DNA of 64,000 bases from Dethiobacter sp. (lineage in GTDB: Bacteria; Bacillota; Dethiobacteria; Dethiobacterales; Dethiobacteraceae), in the NCBI GenBank assembly GCA_018335875.1, contig JAGXRN010000079.1:62001-126000 (forward strand), in the 5' to 3' direction. The notes beneath the pieces were generated by a model. That model was given only the letters and a program-made list of their open reading frames with translations, had not been told where the DNA came from and did no database searches. Shown here piece by piece: positions 39,398 through 48,098 of this stretch; within the stretch, counting starts at the first letter, position 1, and the number at the start of each line of letters is the position of its first letter. The position numbers were made by a program, and so were the translations under genes.

Positions 39398-39799
39398 CTA
39401 TTCTTCGCGTTCACAAAGCTCAATCAATGTCCCAAATGTTTCCTTGGGGTGCAAAAATGCAATCCTGGCGCCGCCGGCGCCCGGCCGCGGTTTTTCGTCA
39501 ATTAAACGTATACCCGCATCTTTCAGGGTGGCCAGGGCTGTTTCAATATTATCGACACGGAAAGCAATATGCTGGATGCCCTCTCCCCTGGCGGCAATGA
39601 ATTTGGCTATGGGCCCCTCAGGATCAGTGGATTCAAGCAGCTCCACCTCGCTGTCACCCGTGGGCAGGAAAGCCACTCTCACTTTTTGTGACTCCACTTC
39701 TTCGGTCTCGCTGATTTTAAGCCCCAAACTTTCATAAAGCCTGGCTGCCTCGGCAATACTTTTTACAGCCACTCCAATGTGGTCTATTTTTTTAATCAA
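39398..39799 (-). CDS. mce: Methylmalonyl-CoA epimerase
   Basis: Interconverts (R)- and (S)-methylmalonyl-CoA. 133 residues of the VOC fold, with metal ligands in KKIDHIGVAVKS, IQHIAFRVDN and the terminal TLIELCE glutamate. Positioned between the mutase small subunit and the carboxyltransferase, which need opposite epimers; the order fits the pathway. Confidence 0.95.
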   Translation of the reverse strand: MIKKIDHIGVAVKSIAEAARLYESLGLKISETEEVESQKVRVAFLPTGDSEVELLESTDPEGPIAKFIAARGEGIQHIAFRVDNIETALATLKDAGIRLIDEKPRPGAGGARIAFLHPKETFGTLIELCEREE

Positions 39800-39820
39800 A
39801 CCTCTCTCCTCCTTGCGTTA

Positions 39821-40216
39821 CTAAGCACGCTCCCTGATATACCTCACTATGTCCTCGGTGGATGTACCCGGGGTAAAGACTTCTGAAATACCGGTTTCCT
39901 TCAGGTAAGGAATATCTTCGGCGGGAATAACACCGCCGCCGATTACCATTATATCAGACGCGCCCTGCTCCCGCAGCAGCTGAGCCACCGGCGGGAAAAG
40001 ATGCATATGAGCCCCGCTCAGGCTGCTCAGTCCCACCACCTGGACATCCTCCTGAATGGCCGCTTCAACAATCTGCTCCGGCGTCTGCCGCAGCCCGGTA
40101 TAGATTACTTCCATCCCCGCGTCACGCAGTGCCTGCGCGATGACTTTGGCGCCGCGGTCATGCCCGTCTAAGCCGGCCTTGGCAATCAAAACCCTGATGC
40201 GTTTATCTTTCTTCAT
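39821..40216 (-). CDS. mcmB: Methylmalonyl-CoA mutase, B12-binding subunit
   Basis: Cobalamin-binding chain. The start is ATG of [20 protein letters not shown] with GGAGGAGTAATAAA; about 131 residues. The base-off/His-on motif DxHxxG is present ([12 protein letters not shown]), followed by the SxL (GLSSLSGAH) and GG ([11 protein letters not shown]) motifs. Split two-chain mutases like this are usual in Firmicutes and archaea. Large subunit lies directly upstream. Confidence 0.96.
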   Translation of the reverse strand: MKKDKRIRVLIAKAGLDGHDRGAKVIAQALRDAGMEVIYTGLRQTPEQIVEAAIQEDVQVVGLSSLSGAHMHLFPPVAQLLREQGASDIMVIGGGVIPAEDIPYLKETGISEVFTPGTSTEDIVRYIRERA

Positions 40217-40242
40217 TTTATTACTCCTCCTGTCAGGTTTCG

Positions 40243-41919
40243 CTATAGCATAACCTGCTGCTGATACTCGCCATATACTTCGCGCAAGATGCCGCAAATC
40301 TCCCCGAGTGTGGCATATGCCTTTACAGCCTCGATAACCGAGGGCATAATGTTTTCGTCGGTCTGAGCCACAAGACGCAGCCGCTGCAGCACATCAGCCA
40401 CCTGGCGCTGGTCTCTTTCTGCCTGTATTCTCTTCAGGCTCTCCACCTGGCGATCGGCCACCGCCGGGTTTACCCTGAGCAGATCCTTTGGCATTTCAGT
40501 ATCTGAGAGGAACTTATTGACACCAACCACAATACGCTCTTCTGTCTCTATCTGGCGCTGATAGGTATAGGCGCTCTGCTGAATTTCGCGCTGCATGAAC
40601 CCTTTTTCAATGGCAGCAACAGCGCCGCCCATTTCATCAATCTTGTTGATATAGTCCATTACATCTTTTTCCACGCAGTCGGTAAGTGCCTCAATGTAGT
40701 AGGAACCGCCAAGCGGGTCCACGGTGTCGGTGACACCGATTTCATAGCCGATGATCTGCTGGGTGCGAAGAGCAATCAGTACGGACTGTTCGCTCGGCAG
40801 CGCCAGCGCTTCGTCGCGGGAATTGGTATGCAGGGACTGGGTCCCGCCAAGCACTGCAGAAAGAGCCTGGAAGGCCACACGTACGACATTGTTGTCAGGC
40901 TGCTGGGCAGTGAGTGTACAGCCGGCAGTCTGCGTATGGAAGCGCAGCATCAGCGACCGCGGATCCCTGGCGCCAAAGCGCTCCTTCATAACCCTGGCCC
41001 AAATGCGCCTGGCCGCCCTGAATTTAGCCACTTCTTCAAAAAAGTTGAGATGGGCGTTAAAGAAAAACGACAGCCGCGGCGCAAAATTATCGACGTCAAG
41101 GCCGGCCTTAATCGCCGCTTCCACGTAAGCAATGCCGTCTGCCAGTGTAAAAGCGATTTCCTGCACAGCGGTGGAACCAGCCTCACGGATATGGTAACCT
41201 GAGATGGAAATTGTATTCCAGTTTGGCACATTTTGCGCACAGTAGGCAAATATGTCAGTAATCAGGCGCATGGATGGCTGTGGCGGGAAAATGTAGGTGC
41301 CCCGGGCCACATATTCTTTTAAAATATCGTTTTGGATGGTACCGTTAAGCTTCTCGGGAGATACACCCTGCTTCTGGGCCATAGCAACATACATGGCCAG
41401 GATTACTGCTGCCGGTGAGTTGATGGTCATAGATGTACTTACTTTATCCAGCGGTATGCCGTCAAAGAGGACTTCCATATCCTGCAGTGAATCAATGGCC
41501 ACGCCTACCTTGCCGACTTCGCCGCGAGCCAGTGTATGGTCTGAGTCGTAGCCAATCTGTGTCGGCAGGTCAAATGCTATGGAAAGTCCGGTCTGTCCCT
41601 GCTCCAATAAGTATTTAAAGCGTTTGTTTGTTTCCTCCGCTGAGCCAAATCCGGCATACTGACGCATTGTCCAATGCCGGCCGCGGTACATGGTAGGCTG
41701 CACACCACGTGTAAAGGGGTATTCACCGGGCAGGCCCAGGTCCTCTTCATAGGAATTGTCTGCAATCTCGGCAGGTGTGTATAGCCTTTCCACAATAATA
41801 TCCGAATCGGTCTTAAATACTTTCTTTCTTTCAGGTGAACGTTCCATTTTTGCTTCTATTTTATTCTGCCAGGCCTCTTTCCTGCTGCGCAGTAACTTTA
41901 TTTTCTCGCGATCATACAA
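40243..41919 (-). CDS. mcmA: Methylmalonyl-CoA mutase, large (catalytic) subunit
   Basis: TIM-barrel catalytic chain that rearranges succinyl-CoA and methylmalonyl-CoA. 558 residues, the length of stand-alone alpha chains. Recognisable parts: [60 protein letters not shown] and [19 protein letters not shown]. sucD lies 22 bases upstream and mcmB downstream. No meaB chaperone gene is seen. Confidence 0.97.
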   Translation of the reverse strand: MYDREKIKLLRSRKEAWQNKIEAKMERSPERKKVFKTDSDIIVERLYTPAEIADNSYEEDLGLPGEYPFTRGVQPTMYRGRHWTMRQYAGFGSAEETNKRFKYLLEQGQTGLSIAFDLPTQIGYDSDHTLARGEVGKVGVAIDSLQDMEVLFDGIPLDKVSTSMTINSPAAVILAMYVAMAQKQGVSPEKLNGTIQNDILKEYVARGTYIFPPQPSMRLITDIFAYCAQNVPNWNTISISGYHIREAGSTAVQEIAFTLADGIAYVEAAIKAGLDVDNFAPRLSFFFNAHLNFFEEVAKFRAARRIWARVMKERFGARDPRSLMLRFHTQTAGCTLTAQQPDNNVVRVAFQALSAVLGGTQSLHTNSRDEALALPSEQSVLIALRTQQIIGYEIGVTDTVDPLGGSYYIEALTDCVEKDVMDYINKIDEMGGAVAAIEKGFMQREIQQSAYTYQRQIETEERIVVGVNKFLSDTEMPKDLLRVNPAVADRQVESLKRIQAERDQRQVADVLQRLRLVAQTDENIMPSVIEAVKAYATLGEICGILREVYGEYQQQVML

Positions 41920-41941
41920 AATTACATTCTCCTCCTTTAAA

Positions 41942-42811
41942 TTACTTCAGCGCCTCGGCAATCAGCCCCGGCACCTGAAAAGGAAGTTCGGCCACAGGGA
42001 CTCCGGCGCTGTTTAGCGCCTTTACCTTACCGTCAAATGTGCCTTTGCCCCGCTCAATTATGGCTCCCGCATGGCCCATCCTCTTGCCTGGGGGCGCACT
42101 TTTACCCGCAAGGTAGGCAACCACAGGCTTTGTTATATTTTCTTTAATAAAAAGCGACGCTTCTTCCTCGGCGCTGCCGCCGATTTCACCCAGCATGACA
42201 ATGGCCTTGGTTTCAGGGTCTTTTTCCATCTCAGCCAGAACTTCAATGAAATTCAGGCCCACAACCCTGTCTCCTCCCAGCCCCACAACAGTGGACGTGC
42301 CGTAACCGGCAGCTGTCAGATTGCCCACGATTTCATAGCATAGTGTGCCGCTGCGGGATATGACACCGATGTCACCGGGGACAAAGAATTGGTTCGGCAT
42401 AATGCCTATCTTGCATTTGCCCGATGAGACAACACCGAAGGTATTTGGCCCCACGATTACCGTGCCCCGGCTTCTGGCAAAAGCCATAATGGCCATGGCA
42501 TCATGGAGGGGGATATGCTCAGGTAAAAGCACAAGCACCTTTGCTCCGCCGTCTATGGCTTCAAAAGCGCTGTCCCTGGCAAAAGGCGCCGGGACAAAGA
42601 GAATGGAAGCATCAATCCTGTGCTTCTCCGCCGCAGCAGCCACTGTGTCATAGACCGGAATGCCGTCTAAATCCTGTCCGCCTTTACCCGGAGAAACACC
42701 GGCCACAATCTTTGTGCCGTAGTTAACCATTTGCCTGGTATGAAAAGACCCCTGGTTGCCTGTCATCCCCTGGACCAGAACATTAGTATTCTCATTGATG
42801 TAAATAGCCAT
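41942..42811 (-). CDS. sucD: Succinyl-CoA ligase, alpha subunit
   Basis: Carries the phosphohistidine. The start is ATG of [18 protein letters not shown], one base past the sucC stop, with GGGGGGAGGAATTAAC upstream. About 289 residues, with the CoA-binding N-terminal Rossmann fold ([11 protein letters not shown]), [13 protein letters not shown], and [16 protein letters not shown] containing the phospho-histidine. Coupled to sucC. Confidence 0.97.
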   Translation of the reverse strand: MAIYINENTNVLVQGMTGNQGSFHTRQMVNYGTKIVAGVSPGKGGQDLDGIPVYDTVAAAAEKHRIDASILFVPAPFARDSAFEAIDGGAKVLVLLPEHIPLHDAMAIMAFARSRGTVIVGPNTFGVVSSGKCKIGIMPNQFFVPGDIGVISRSGTLCYEIVGNLTAAGYGTSTVVGLGGDRVVGLNFIEVLAEMEKDPETKAIVMLGEIGGSAEEEASLFIKENITKPVVAYLAGKSAPPGKRMGHAGAIIERGKGTFDGKVKALNSAGVPVAELPFQVPGLIAEALK

Positions 42812-42812
42812 G

Positions 42813-43925
42813 TTAATTCCTCCCCCCGGCGATTTCCACCACTTTGGCCGCCGCATCCTGCATGAACTTGTAAGCCTCAACCCCGTTCTCGCGCAGGATT
42901 TCGCGCCCTCTGTCCTCGTTTGTGCCGGCGAGGCGAATAACCACGGGCACAGTGATATCCATATTCTTTTTCACGATGGCAAAGGCGTTGGCAACATCGT
43001 CGCAGCGGGTAATGCCGCCAAAGATATTGATAAGTATGGCCTTGGGATTCTTGGAAAGCAAAAGCTCCAGGGCCTTTGCAGTCTGCTCCACTCCTGCCCC
43101 GCCGCCTGCATCAAGAAAATTGGCTGCCTCGCCCCCGTAGTACTGTATCATGTCCAGAGTAGCCATGGTGATGCCGGCGCCGTTTGCCATCACAGCGATA
43201 TCACCATCCAGCTCCACGTAGGACAAGCCAAGCTCATGTGCCTTTTTCTCAGCTGAGGTGCGCTCTTCCACCACGGGCAGTTCTTTATGGCGAAAAAGTG
43301 AATCATCATCAATGGTTACCTTGGCGTCAGCTGCAATCACCTCTTCGCCGCTGATTACAAGCGGGTTAATCTCCACAAGCTCAGCGTCAAGCTCCACAAA
43401 CATCCGATAAAGGTTGCCAAGAATAGCTGCAATCTGCTTTGCCACCTGGCCTGAAACGCCAAGCCTGCGGGTGACCTCCCGTGCAACAAACGGCGACAGC
43501 CCGATAGTTACATCAAGCAGTGTTTTAACTATGTATTCTTCCGGCACCTCTTCAATGTCCATCCCGCCCTGAGACGAAGCCAGAATCACAGGCTTCCTGG
43601 CGGCGCCGTCCACGGTGATTGCCAGGTAAAACTCTTTGTCAATTTTAAGCTTCTTCTCTACCAGCACTTTCTCCACAGTAAAACCGCGCAGTTCGCTGCC
43701 CAGCATCCTGCCGGCCAGTTCCACCGCCTCTGCAGGGTTGTCAGTAAACCCAATCCCGCCGGCCTTACCGCGCTTGCCGCTTAATATCTGTGATTTTACA
43801 ACCACTGAGCCTATTTTTTCAGTAAGTCCCGCCGCCGCCTCCGGCGCAGAAACCACCCCACCTTCTGGTACGGGTATACCGTAGCTGGCAAACAGTTCCT
43901 TTCCCATGTATTCAAACAGCTTCAT
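42813..43925 (-). CDS. sucC: Succinyl-CoA ligase, beta subunit
   Basis: ATP-grasp chain that binds nucleotide and succinate. 370 residues with MKLFEYMGKELFASYGIPVP, VVVKSQILSGKRGKAGGI, VEINPLV, and the C-terminal FGGITRCDDVANA, LAGTNEDRGREIL. It opens the sucC-sucD-mcmA-mcmB-mce-mmdA operon, so succinate activation and methylmalonyl-CoA conversion are co-expressed: succinate to propionyl-CoA in fermentation, or propionate oxidation in the reverse direction. Confidence 0.97.
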   Translation of the reverse strand: MKLFEYMGKELFASYGIPVPEGGVVSAPEAAAGLTEKIGSVVVKSQILSGKRGKAGGIGFTDNPAEAVELAGRMLGSELRGFTVEKVLVEKKLKIDKEFYLAITVDGAARKPVILASSQGGMDIEEVPEEYIVKTLLDVTIGLSPFVAREVTRRLGVSGQVAKQIAAILGNLYRMFVELDAELVEINPLVISGEEVIAADAKVTIDDDSLFRHKELPVVEERTSAEKKAHELGLSYVELDGDIAVMANGAGITMATLDMIQYYGGEAANFLDAGGGAGVEQTAKALELLLSKNPKAILINIFGGITRCDDVANAFAIVKKNMDITVPVVIRLAGTNEDRGREILRENGVEAYKFMQDAAAKVVEIAGGRN

Positions 43926-43984
43926 GCTTCTTCCTCACTTTCTGTTGTAGTAAACCGGACAACCATTTGAGCAGTGCGGTCAAT

Positions 43985-44014
43985 ATTATAATACCCCTTT
44001 TAGAAGTTCGTAAA
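43985..44014 (-). promoter_or_regulatory. Putative promoter of the sucC-mmdA operon
   Basis: On the minus strand TTTACG, 18 bases, TATAAT, about 60 bases upstream of the sucC start. The rest of the intergenic stretch 43926-44171 is AT-rich with no gene or other element I can support. Confidence 0.4.
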
Positions 44015-44171
44015 AATTATAAAAAATCCTGCCTTGCTGAGAGCCTTTCTCATATCTGAATCTAATTTTAACGATTATTTACAATTAATAATAAATTTTT
44101 GAATCAAAAAAAGCCTTATTATCAACTTATCACTTATTTTAAATTAAAAAGACGGTTTTTAGAAGCATTAT

Positions 44172-44214
44172 TTTTTTAAAAAAAGACCTTGCTTTCCACA
44201 AGAAAGGCAAGGTC
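44172..44214 (-). terminator. Terminator after the multiheme cytochrome gene
   Basis: GACCTTGC pairs with GCAAGGTC and is followed by TTTTTTTAAAAAAA on the minus strand. Confidence 0.85.
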
Positions 44215-44272
44215 AATCCCAATTACCCAAAACGCAGTTTGTTACTGCGCGGCAATTATAAAAAACGCTTAT

Positions 44273-45589
44273 TCACTGAATAGGAGCACCGGGAGTGTTA
44301 TACCAAATATCCAGGTGACATTCCAGGCAAATGCCCATCCCTTCGCAGCGCTTGAGCATTGTGCTCCGCGTTAGAGGCGCACCGGTCTGGTCGTATTTAT
44401 CTCTTTCAAAGTCGTAATGATACCCCTGCATTATTGCCGTGCCATGGGCATAGTGGCAGGTCTTGCAGGTCATAAACTTGCCGCCCGTGCCGCGGTCCTC
44501 AAGCGGCAGACTGATGGGCACCTTAAGCCATTCTGCAATATTTATACCAGTGGGATGGCGGTAGTAGTCACCGCTTTTTTGAATACCCCCGCTGCTGCCT
44601 GTTCGCAGTGTATGTGTCGGGTAGTGGGGCAGCTTGGGATTAAGGTTCTGCCCGTAGTTGTATCTTTCATGACACTCGGAGCAAAATTCATTTATACCGC
44701 TTATGTAAACAGTCTCATAACTTGATGCTGTAATAAAAGAATAAGCAATTACAGGCGGCTGGTCATAAACACTGCCTCCAGGTATCATCTGGCGAAAATA
44801 CTTGAGCAGACGGAAACTGCTGGAACGCACCGGTTTGGTTTGATCCTGAAGCACGTGGGCGCTGTGGCAATCGGTGCATTTTAACCCTGTCTTCTCCCCG
44901 CCCGGCGCCAAGAGAACAGTATCAGTGCCTTCGCGGAAGACATTGTGGTAAGAAGTAGCCACAGCGCTGCTGTAAGGCCCTGCGGGCGCCGGCACAGCTG
45001 CGCCGCCGGGAACAATCACAGACCCTGCTAAGATATTATACTTGCTGTTTGAACCGTCATGGCAGGTCATACACAGTTCAAACACCAGACTGGAGTTAAG
45101 AAGCTGGGAAGTCTGGGCATAGTGAGTACTGTGGCAGTTCTTGCAGGTGTCGGTATTTTTCTGGTAGTTGGCATGGGCGTTTTCATTGGGCGGATAGACT
45201 CTGGCCTCCAGCCATGCACCGTTTTTCCCAAACCTGTAGATATAATCCTGGTAGTTTTGCGCACGCTCAATTATATATTTATAATACCCACCGTAAGAGC
45301 CGCCTGACTCCCTTGTCAGGCGCATAAGTCTGCCGTTTTCGTCTAAATTTGTCCAGTACCAGTAAAAACCGCCGCTGCTTTTTGTAACCACCTGGCGCTC
45401 AATGTTATAACCTTCCTCTTCCATATAAAAGGTGATGCGGGAGAAGCCCCTGTCCTCAGGACTGTCGCTTAACATATTAACCACCACCTCAACACGGCGC
45501 GGCACCTTTTGGGCAGAGGCCGGAAGGTACCAGGCGGTAAGGCCTGCCAGAAGCAGAAGGACTGCAAATACAAGAGTGAATCTTTTCAA
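44273..45589 (-). CDS. Exported hexaheme c-type cytochrome
   Basis: 438 residues from TTG with GGGGGTG. A Sec signal (LVFAVLLLLAGLTAWYLPASA) is followed by a non-heme N-terminal region (about 30-145) and six CxxCH sites: residues 149-153, 173-177, 238-242, 303-307, 375-379 and 421-425. Extra histidines (HSTHY, HSAHV, HYAHG) next to the motifs suit bis-His ligation. It would sit outside the membrane and shuttle electrons. It follows an NHL-repeat protein by 13 bases. Family-level homology is uncertain; the C-terminal pattern resembles doubled-CxxCH cytochromes. c-type cytochrome maturation genes are not in the window. Confidence 0.92.
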   Translation of the reverse strand: MKRFTLVFAVLLLLAGLTAWYLPASAQKVPRRVEVVVNMLSDSPEDRGFSRITFYMEEEGYNIERQVVTKSSGGFYWYWTNLDENGRLMRLTRESGGSYGGYYKYIIERAQNYQDYIYRFGKNGAWLEARVYPPNENAHANYQKNTDTCKNCHSTHYAQTSQLLNSSLVFELCMTCHDGSNSKYNILAGSVIVPGGAAVPAPAGPYSSAVATSYHNVFREGTDTVLLAPGGEKTGLKCTDCHSAHVLQDQTKPVRSSSFRLLKYFRQMIPGGSVYDQPPVIAYSFITASSYETVYISGINEFCSECHERYNYGQNLNPKLPHYPTHTLRTGSSGGIQKSGDYYRHPTGINIAEWLKVPISLPLEDRGTGGKFMTCKTCHYAHGTAIMQGYHYDFERDKYDQTGAPLTRSTMLKRCEGMGICLECHLDIWYNTPGAPIQ

Positions 45590-45602
45590 ATAAACACCCC
45601 CG

Positions 45603-46487
45603 CTAATTTTTAATCACGCCCCCCCTGTTCCCAAAGACAGAGATACGGCCAAGGCCCCTTTCAGCAACATAAAGACTGCCATCGCCTGCCAGAGCAACAC
45701 TGTTTGGAAAATAAAGCAAACCTTCGTCCGTCCCCAGACCGCCAAGCTCATATAACCTGTTCGCCCCATTAAAGACACTCACGGTGTGAGTCAGCACATC
45801 TGCCAGCCACAGTAACCCATTGTTATCCACCGCCAGGCCCCGGGGGACAGACAAGCTATCGCTTTTTCCCTTGCCGCCGATTATTCGTTCCACCCTGTCG
45901 CCATCAGGGCTAAAGACCTGGATACGGGCATTGCTTGAATCAGCTACGTAAATATTGCTTTTCTTATCAAGGGCCACCCCATTGGGGTAGCTCAGTTCAC
46001 CTGTGCCTCCGCCGCCGCTCCCCACGGAAAATAGAACTTTTCCCTGCTGGTCTGCAACCAGTACGCGGTGCCCATAGACATCGGCAATATAGAGATGGCC
46101 GTTGTCGAGGTTAACAGCAAGCGCCGTGGGAATAAATACATCAGCCTCACCTTCACCGCTGGCCAGGAAAACACCGAGGAACTCGCCTTTGCGGCTAAAC
46201 GTCAGCACTCTGCGTGCTATGTTATCAGCCACATAGACCCTGCCGCTGTAGTAGGCAAGCCCGTACGGCGTCTGCAGGTTGCCGGCGCCGTGCTCGCCGT
46301 AAGAATAAAGGTATTCTCCTTCTTTGCTGAATACCCTGACAGCGCCTGCCTCAAAATCACTGACATGCAGGCTGCCCAACCCATCAAACACAAGTGCCAT
46401 TGGCCTTTTAAGCTCATCGGGCCACGGCATCTCTCCGAAAGAAAAGAGAAAAACAGGTGCAGCGTACCGCTTTGGCACAAAAGGCAT
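45603..46487 (-). CDS. NHL-repeat beta-propeller protein
   Basis: 294 residues, ATG with GGAGGGTGTTAA. About six NHL repeats are visible, each with a P.GLA/V....YVAD...R..VF pattern (RPMALVFDGLGSLHVSDF, PYGLAYYSGRVYVADN, IPTALAVNLDNGHLYIADV, PNGVALDKKSNIYVADS, PRGLAVDNNGLLWLADV, PNSVALAGDGSLYVAER). No clear signal peptide, though the first 20 residues are fairly hydrophobic. It precedes and is probably co-transcribed with the hexaheme cytochrome; such propellers often accompany multiheme cytochromes in metal-reducing Firmicutes. Role as scaffold or surface partner is inferred. Confidence 0.85.
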   Translation of the reverse strand: MPFVPKRYAAPVFLFSFGEMPWPDELKRPMALVFDGLGSLHVSDFEAGAVRVFSKEGEYLYSYGEHGAGNLQTPYGLAYYSGRVYVADNIARRVLTFSRKGEFLGVFLASGEGEADVFIPTALAVNLDNGHLYIADVYGHRVLVADQQGKVLFSVGSGGGGTGELSYPNGVALDKKSNIYVADSSNARIQVFSPDGDRVERIIGGKGKSDSLSVPRGLAVDNNGLLWLADVLTHTVSVFNGANRLYELGGLGTDEGLLYFPNSVALAGDGSLYVAERGLGRISVFGNRGGVIKN

Positions 46488-46896
46488 TTAACACCCTCCA
46501 TCCGAGTGTGAAAATAGTAACAATAATCTTTAAAAAAATTGAGCATGTCTGCCGACCCATTGACCAACATATTACATGCACATATACCAGGGGGTTTCCG
46601 TACCATTCAGGACACTATATCCAATTTTTATGCCTATAAGTTATGCGCTTAATATTATTCAATGGCTCCTTAGTTAATCCTTCACACAACCACCCATAAA
46701 TAAAAAAAGATACCTATTATTCTAGGTATTGGAATAACGTTCTTTTATGGCAGTGCTGTCGATTTATGTTATTATGTGAATATATTTTCATTTTTTAAGG
46801 TGATTAAATAACAGAAATTATAAAAATCATCATTTTTTTTTATTTTTTTTAAATCTTCGACTGATAAAAAAATTTTTTTCGACGAATTAAAAATCA
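46488..46896. other. AT-rich gap between the CoA-transferase and the NHL gene
   Basis: No gene is supportable. It holds the CoA-transferase terminator (46702-46730) and long A/T homopolymer runs near 46830-46890. The promoter for the NHL-cytochrome pair should lie in 46500-46700 but no clear -35/-10 pair was found. Confidence 0.5.
46702..46730 (-). terminator. Terminator of the activator/CoA-transferase transcript
   Basis: ATACCTA pairs with TAGGTAT across a six-base loop, followed by CTTTTTTTATTT on the minus strand. It is about 170 bases past the CoA-transferase stop. Confidence 0.7.
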
Positions 46897-48081
46897 CTAT
46901 ATTGTTCCATTTATTTTCAATTCATCTATCTCCTGCTGAGATAAACCAAGAAAATTTTTTAGCACTTCTGTGTTGTCTTCTCCCAAAACCGGCGCTGCCT
47001 TCCTCACAGAACCAGGGGAGAGTGAAAACTTAATCGGTATGCCTGCCAGGCCTACCGTACCCGCTGCCGGGCTTTCTACGTCCACAATCATCTCGCGGGC
47101 TTTTACCTGTGGGTCGTTAATTATGTCCGGGACAGTATTAATCGGTCCGCAGGGAATCCCTGCCTCTGTCAGTGTCTCCACCCACTCCGTACTTGTTTTA
47201 ACCTTTAGCTGTTTTTGCAGTAACGGTTCCAGTTCTGTGTAGTTTTCCACACGCTGCACATTTGTGGCAAAGCGCGGGTCTTCAATAAGTTCAGGCACTC
47301 CCAAAGTATGGCAGAGTCCGCTCCAGAGCTTGTTGTTTCCTGCGGCGATAACTATGTAACCATCCTTTGTTTTAAAGGAACCAAACGGGGAAAGCGAGGC
47401 GTGCCTGTTCCCGATTGGCTCGGGAACATCGCCGCTTACCAGGTGCCTGGCAATATGATTTTCCAAAAGGGCGATTTGGCAATCCAGCATGGCCACGTCT
47501 ACTTTTTGCCCGTGACCGGCCTTCTCCCTGTGCAGCAGGGCGAGTATGATGCCAAATGCCAAATAAAGTCCGGCAGCAAGATCACCGATAGATACGCCGA
47601 CACGGGTCGGGCTGCCGCCTTTCTCACCTGTTACACTCATGATACCACCCATGGCCTGGATAACAACGTCATACGCAGGACGGGACCTGTACGGGCCGCT
47701 GTGGCCAAAGCCAGAGCATGAAGCGTAAATAAGGCGGGGATTGATTTTGCTTAGCTCCTCATAGCCAAGTCCCAGTTCTTCCATCACGCCAAAGCGGTAG
47801 TTTTCCAGGACAACATCTGCCCTAGCCACCATTTTTTTAAATATTTCCCTGCCCCCGGCGGTCTTCAGGTTGAGGGTGACACTTTTTTTATTGCGGTTGA
47901 TGCTCATAAAGTAGGCACTTTCACCGTTAACATGGGGTCCTATCTGCCGTGCATCATCTCCGCCGGTATGGGGGTTTTCAATTTTTATTACCTCTGCGCC
48001 AAAATCGGCAAGCTGCATGGCACAAAAAGGGCCGGCCAGCACCTTTGTCAGGTCAAGTACCACAATGCCGTCTAGAATCAT
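46897..48081 (-). CDS. Family III (CaiB/BaiF/Frc-type) CoA-transferase
   Basis: Moves CoA between carboxylic acids. 394 residues, ATG with AAAGGAGACAGCT. Family marks: LDGIVVLDLTKVLAGPFCAMQLADFGAEVIKIE with the catalytic aspartate region further on (ENYRFGVMEELG), SGFGHSGPYRSRPAYDVVIQAMGG and EAGIPCGPINTVPD. It is directly downstream of a sigma-54 activator gene (17-base gap) so the two are co-transcribed, an unusual order for control of its own pathway. Substrate not readable: candidates are formyl-, succinyl- or aryl-type CoA donors. Confidence 0.92.
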   Translation of the reverse strand: MILDGIVVLDLTKVLAGPFCAMQLADFGAEVIKIENPHTGGDDARQIGPHVNGESAYFMSINRNKKSVTLNLKTAGGREIFKKMVARADVVLENYRFGVMEELGLGYEELSKINPRLIYASCSGFGHSGPYRSRPAYDVVIQAMGGIMSVTGEKGGSPTRVGVSIGDLAAGLYLAFGIILALLHREKAGHGQKVDVAMLDCQIALLENHIARHLVSGDVPEPIGNRHASLSPFGSFKTKDGYIVIAAGNNKLWSGLCHTLGVPELIEDPRFATNVQRVENYTELEPLLQKQLKVKTSTEWVETLTEAGIPCGPINTVPDIINDPQVKAREMIVDVESPAAGTVGLAGIPIKFSLSPGSVRKAAPVLGEDNTEVLKNFLGLSQQEIDELKINGTI

Positions 48082-48098
48082 AGCTGTCTCCTTTGAGA

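Noticed and set aside
39159-39737. 192-codon open frame antisense to mmdA and mce
   Set aside because: Runs across two real genes in opposite strand with no domain.
46731-46800. Possible sigma-54 -24/-12 promoter (TGGCAGTGCTG)
   Set aside because: Lacks the GC of the -12 element at correct spacing, and no gene starts next to it.
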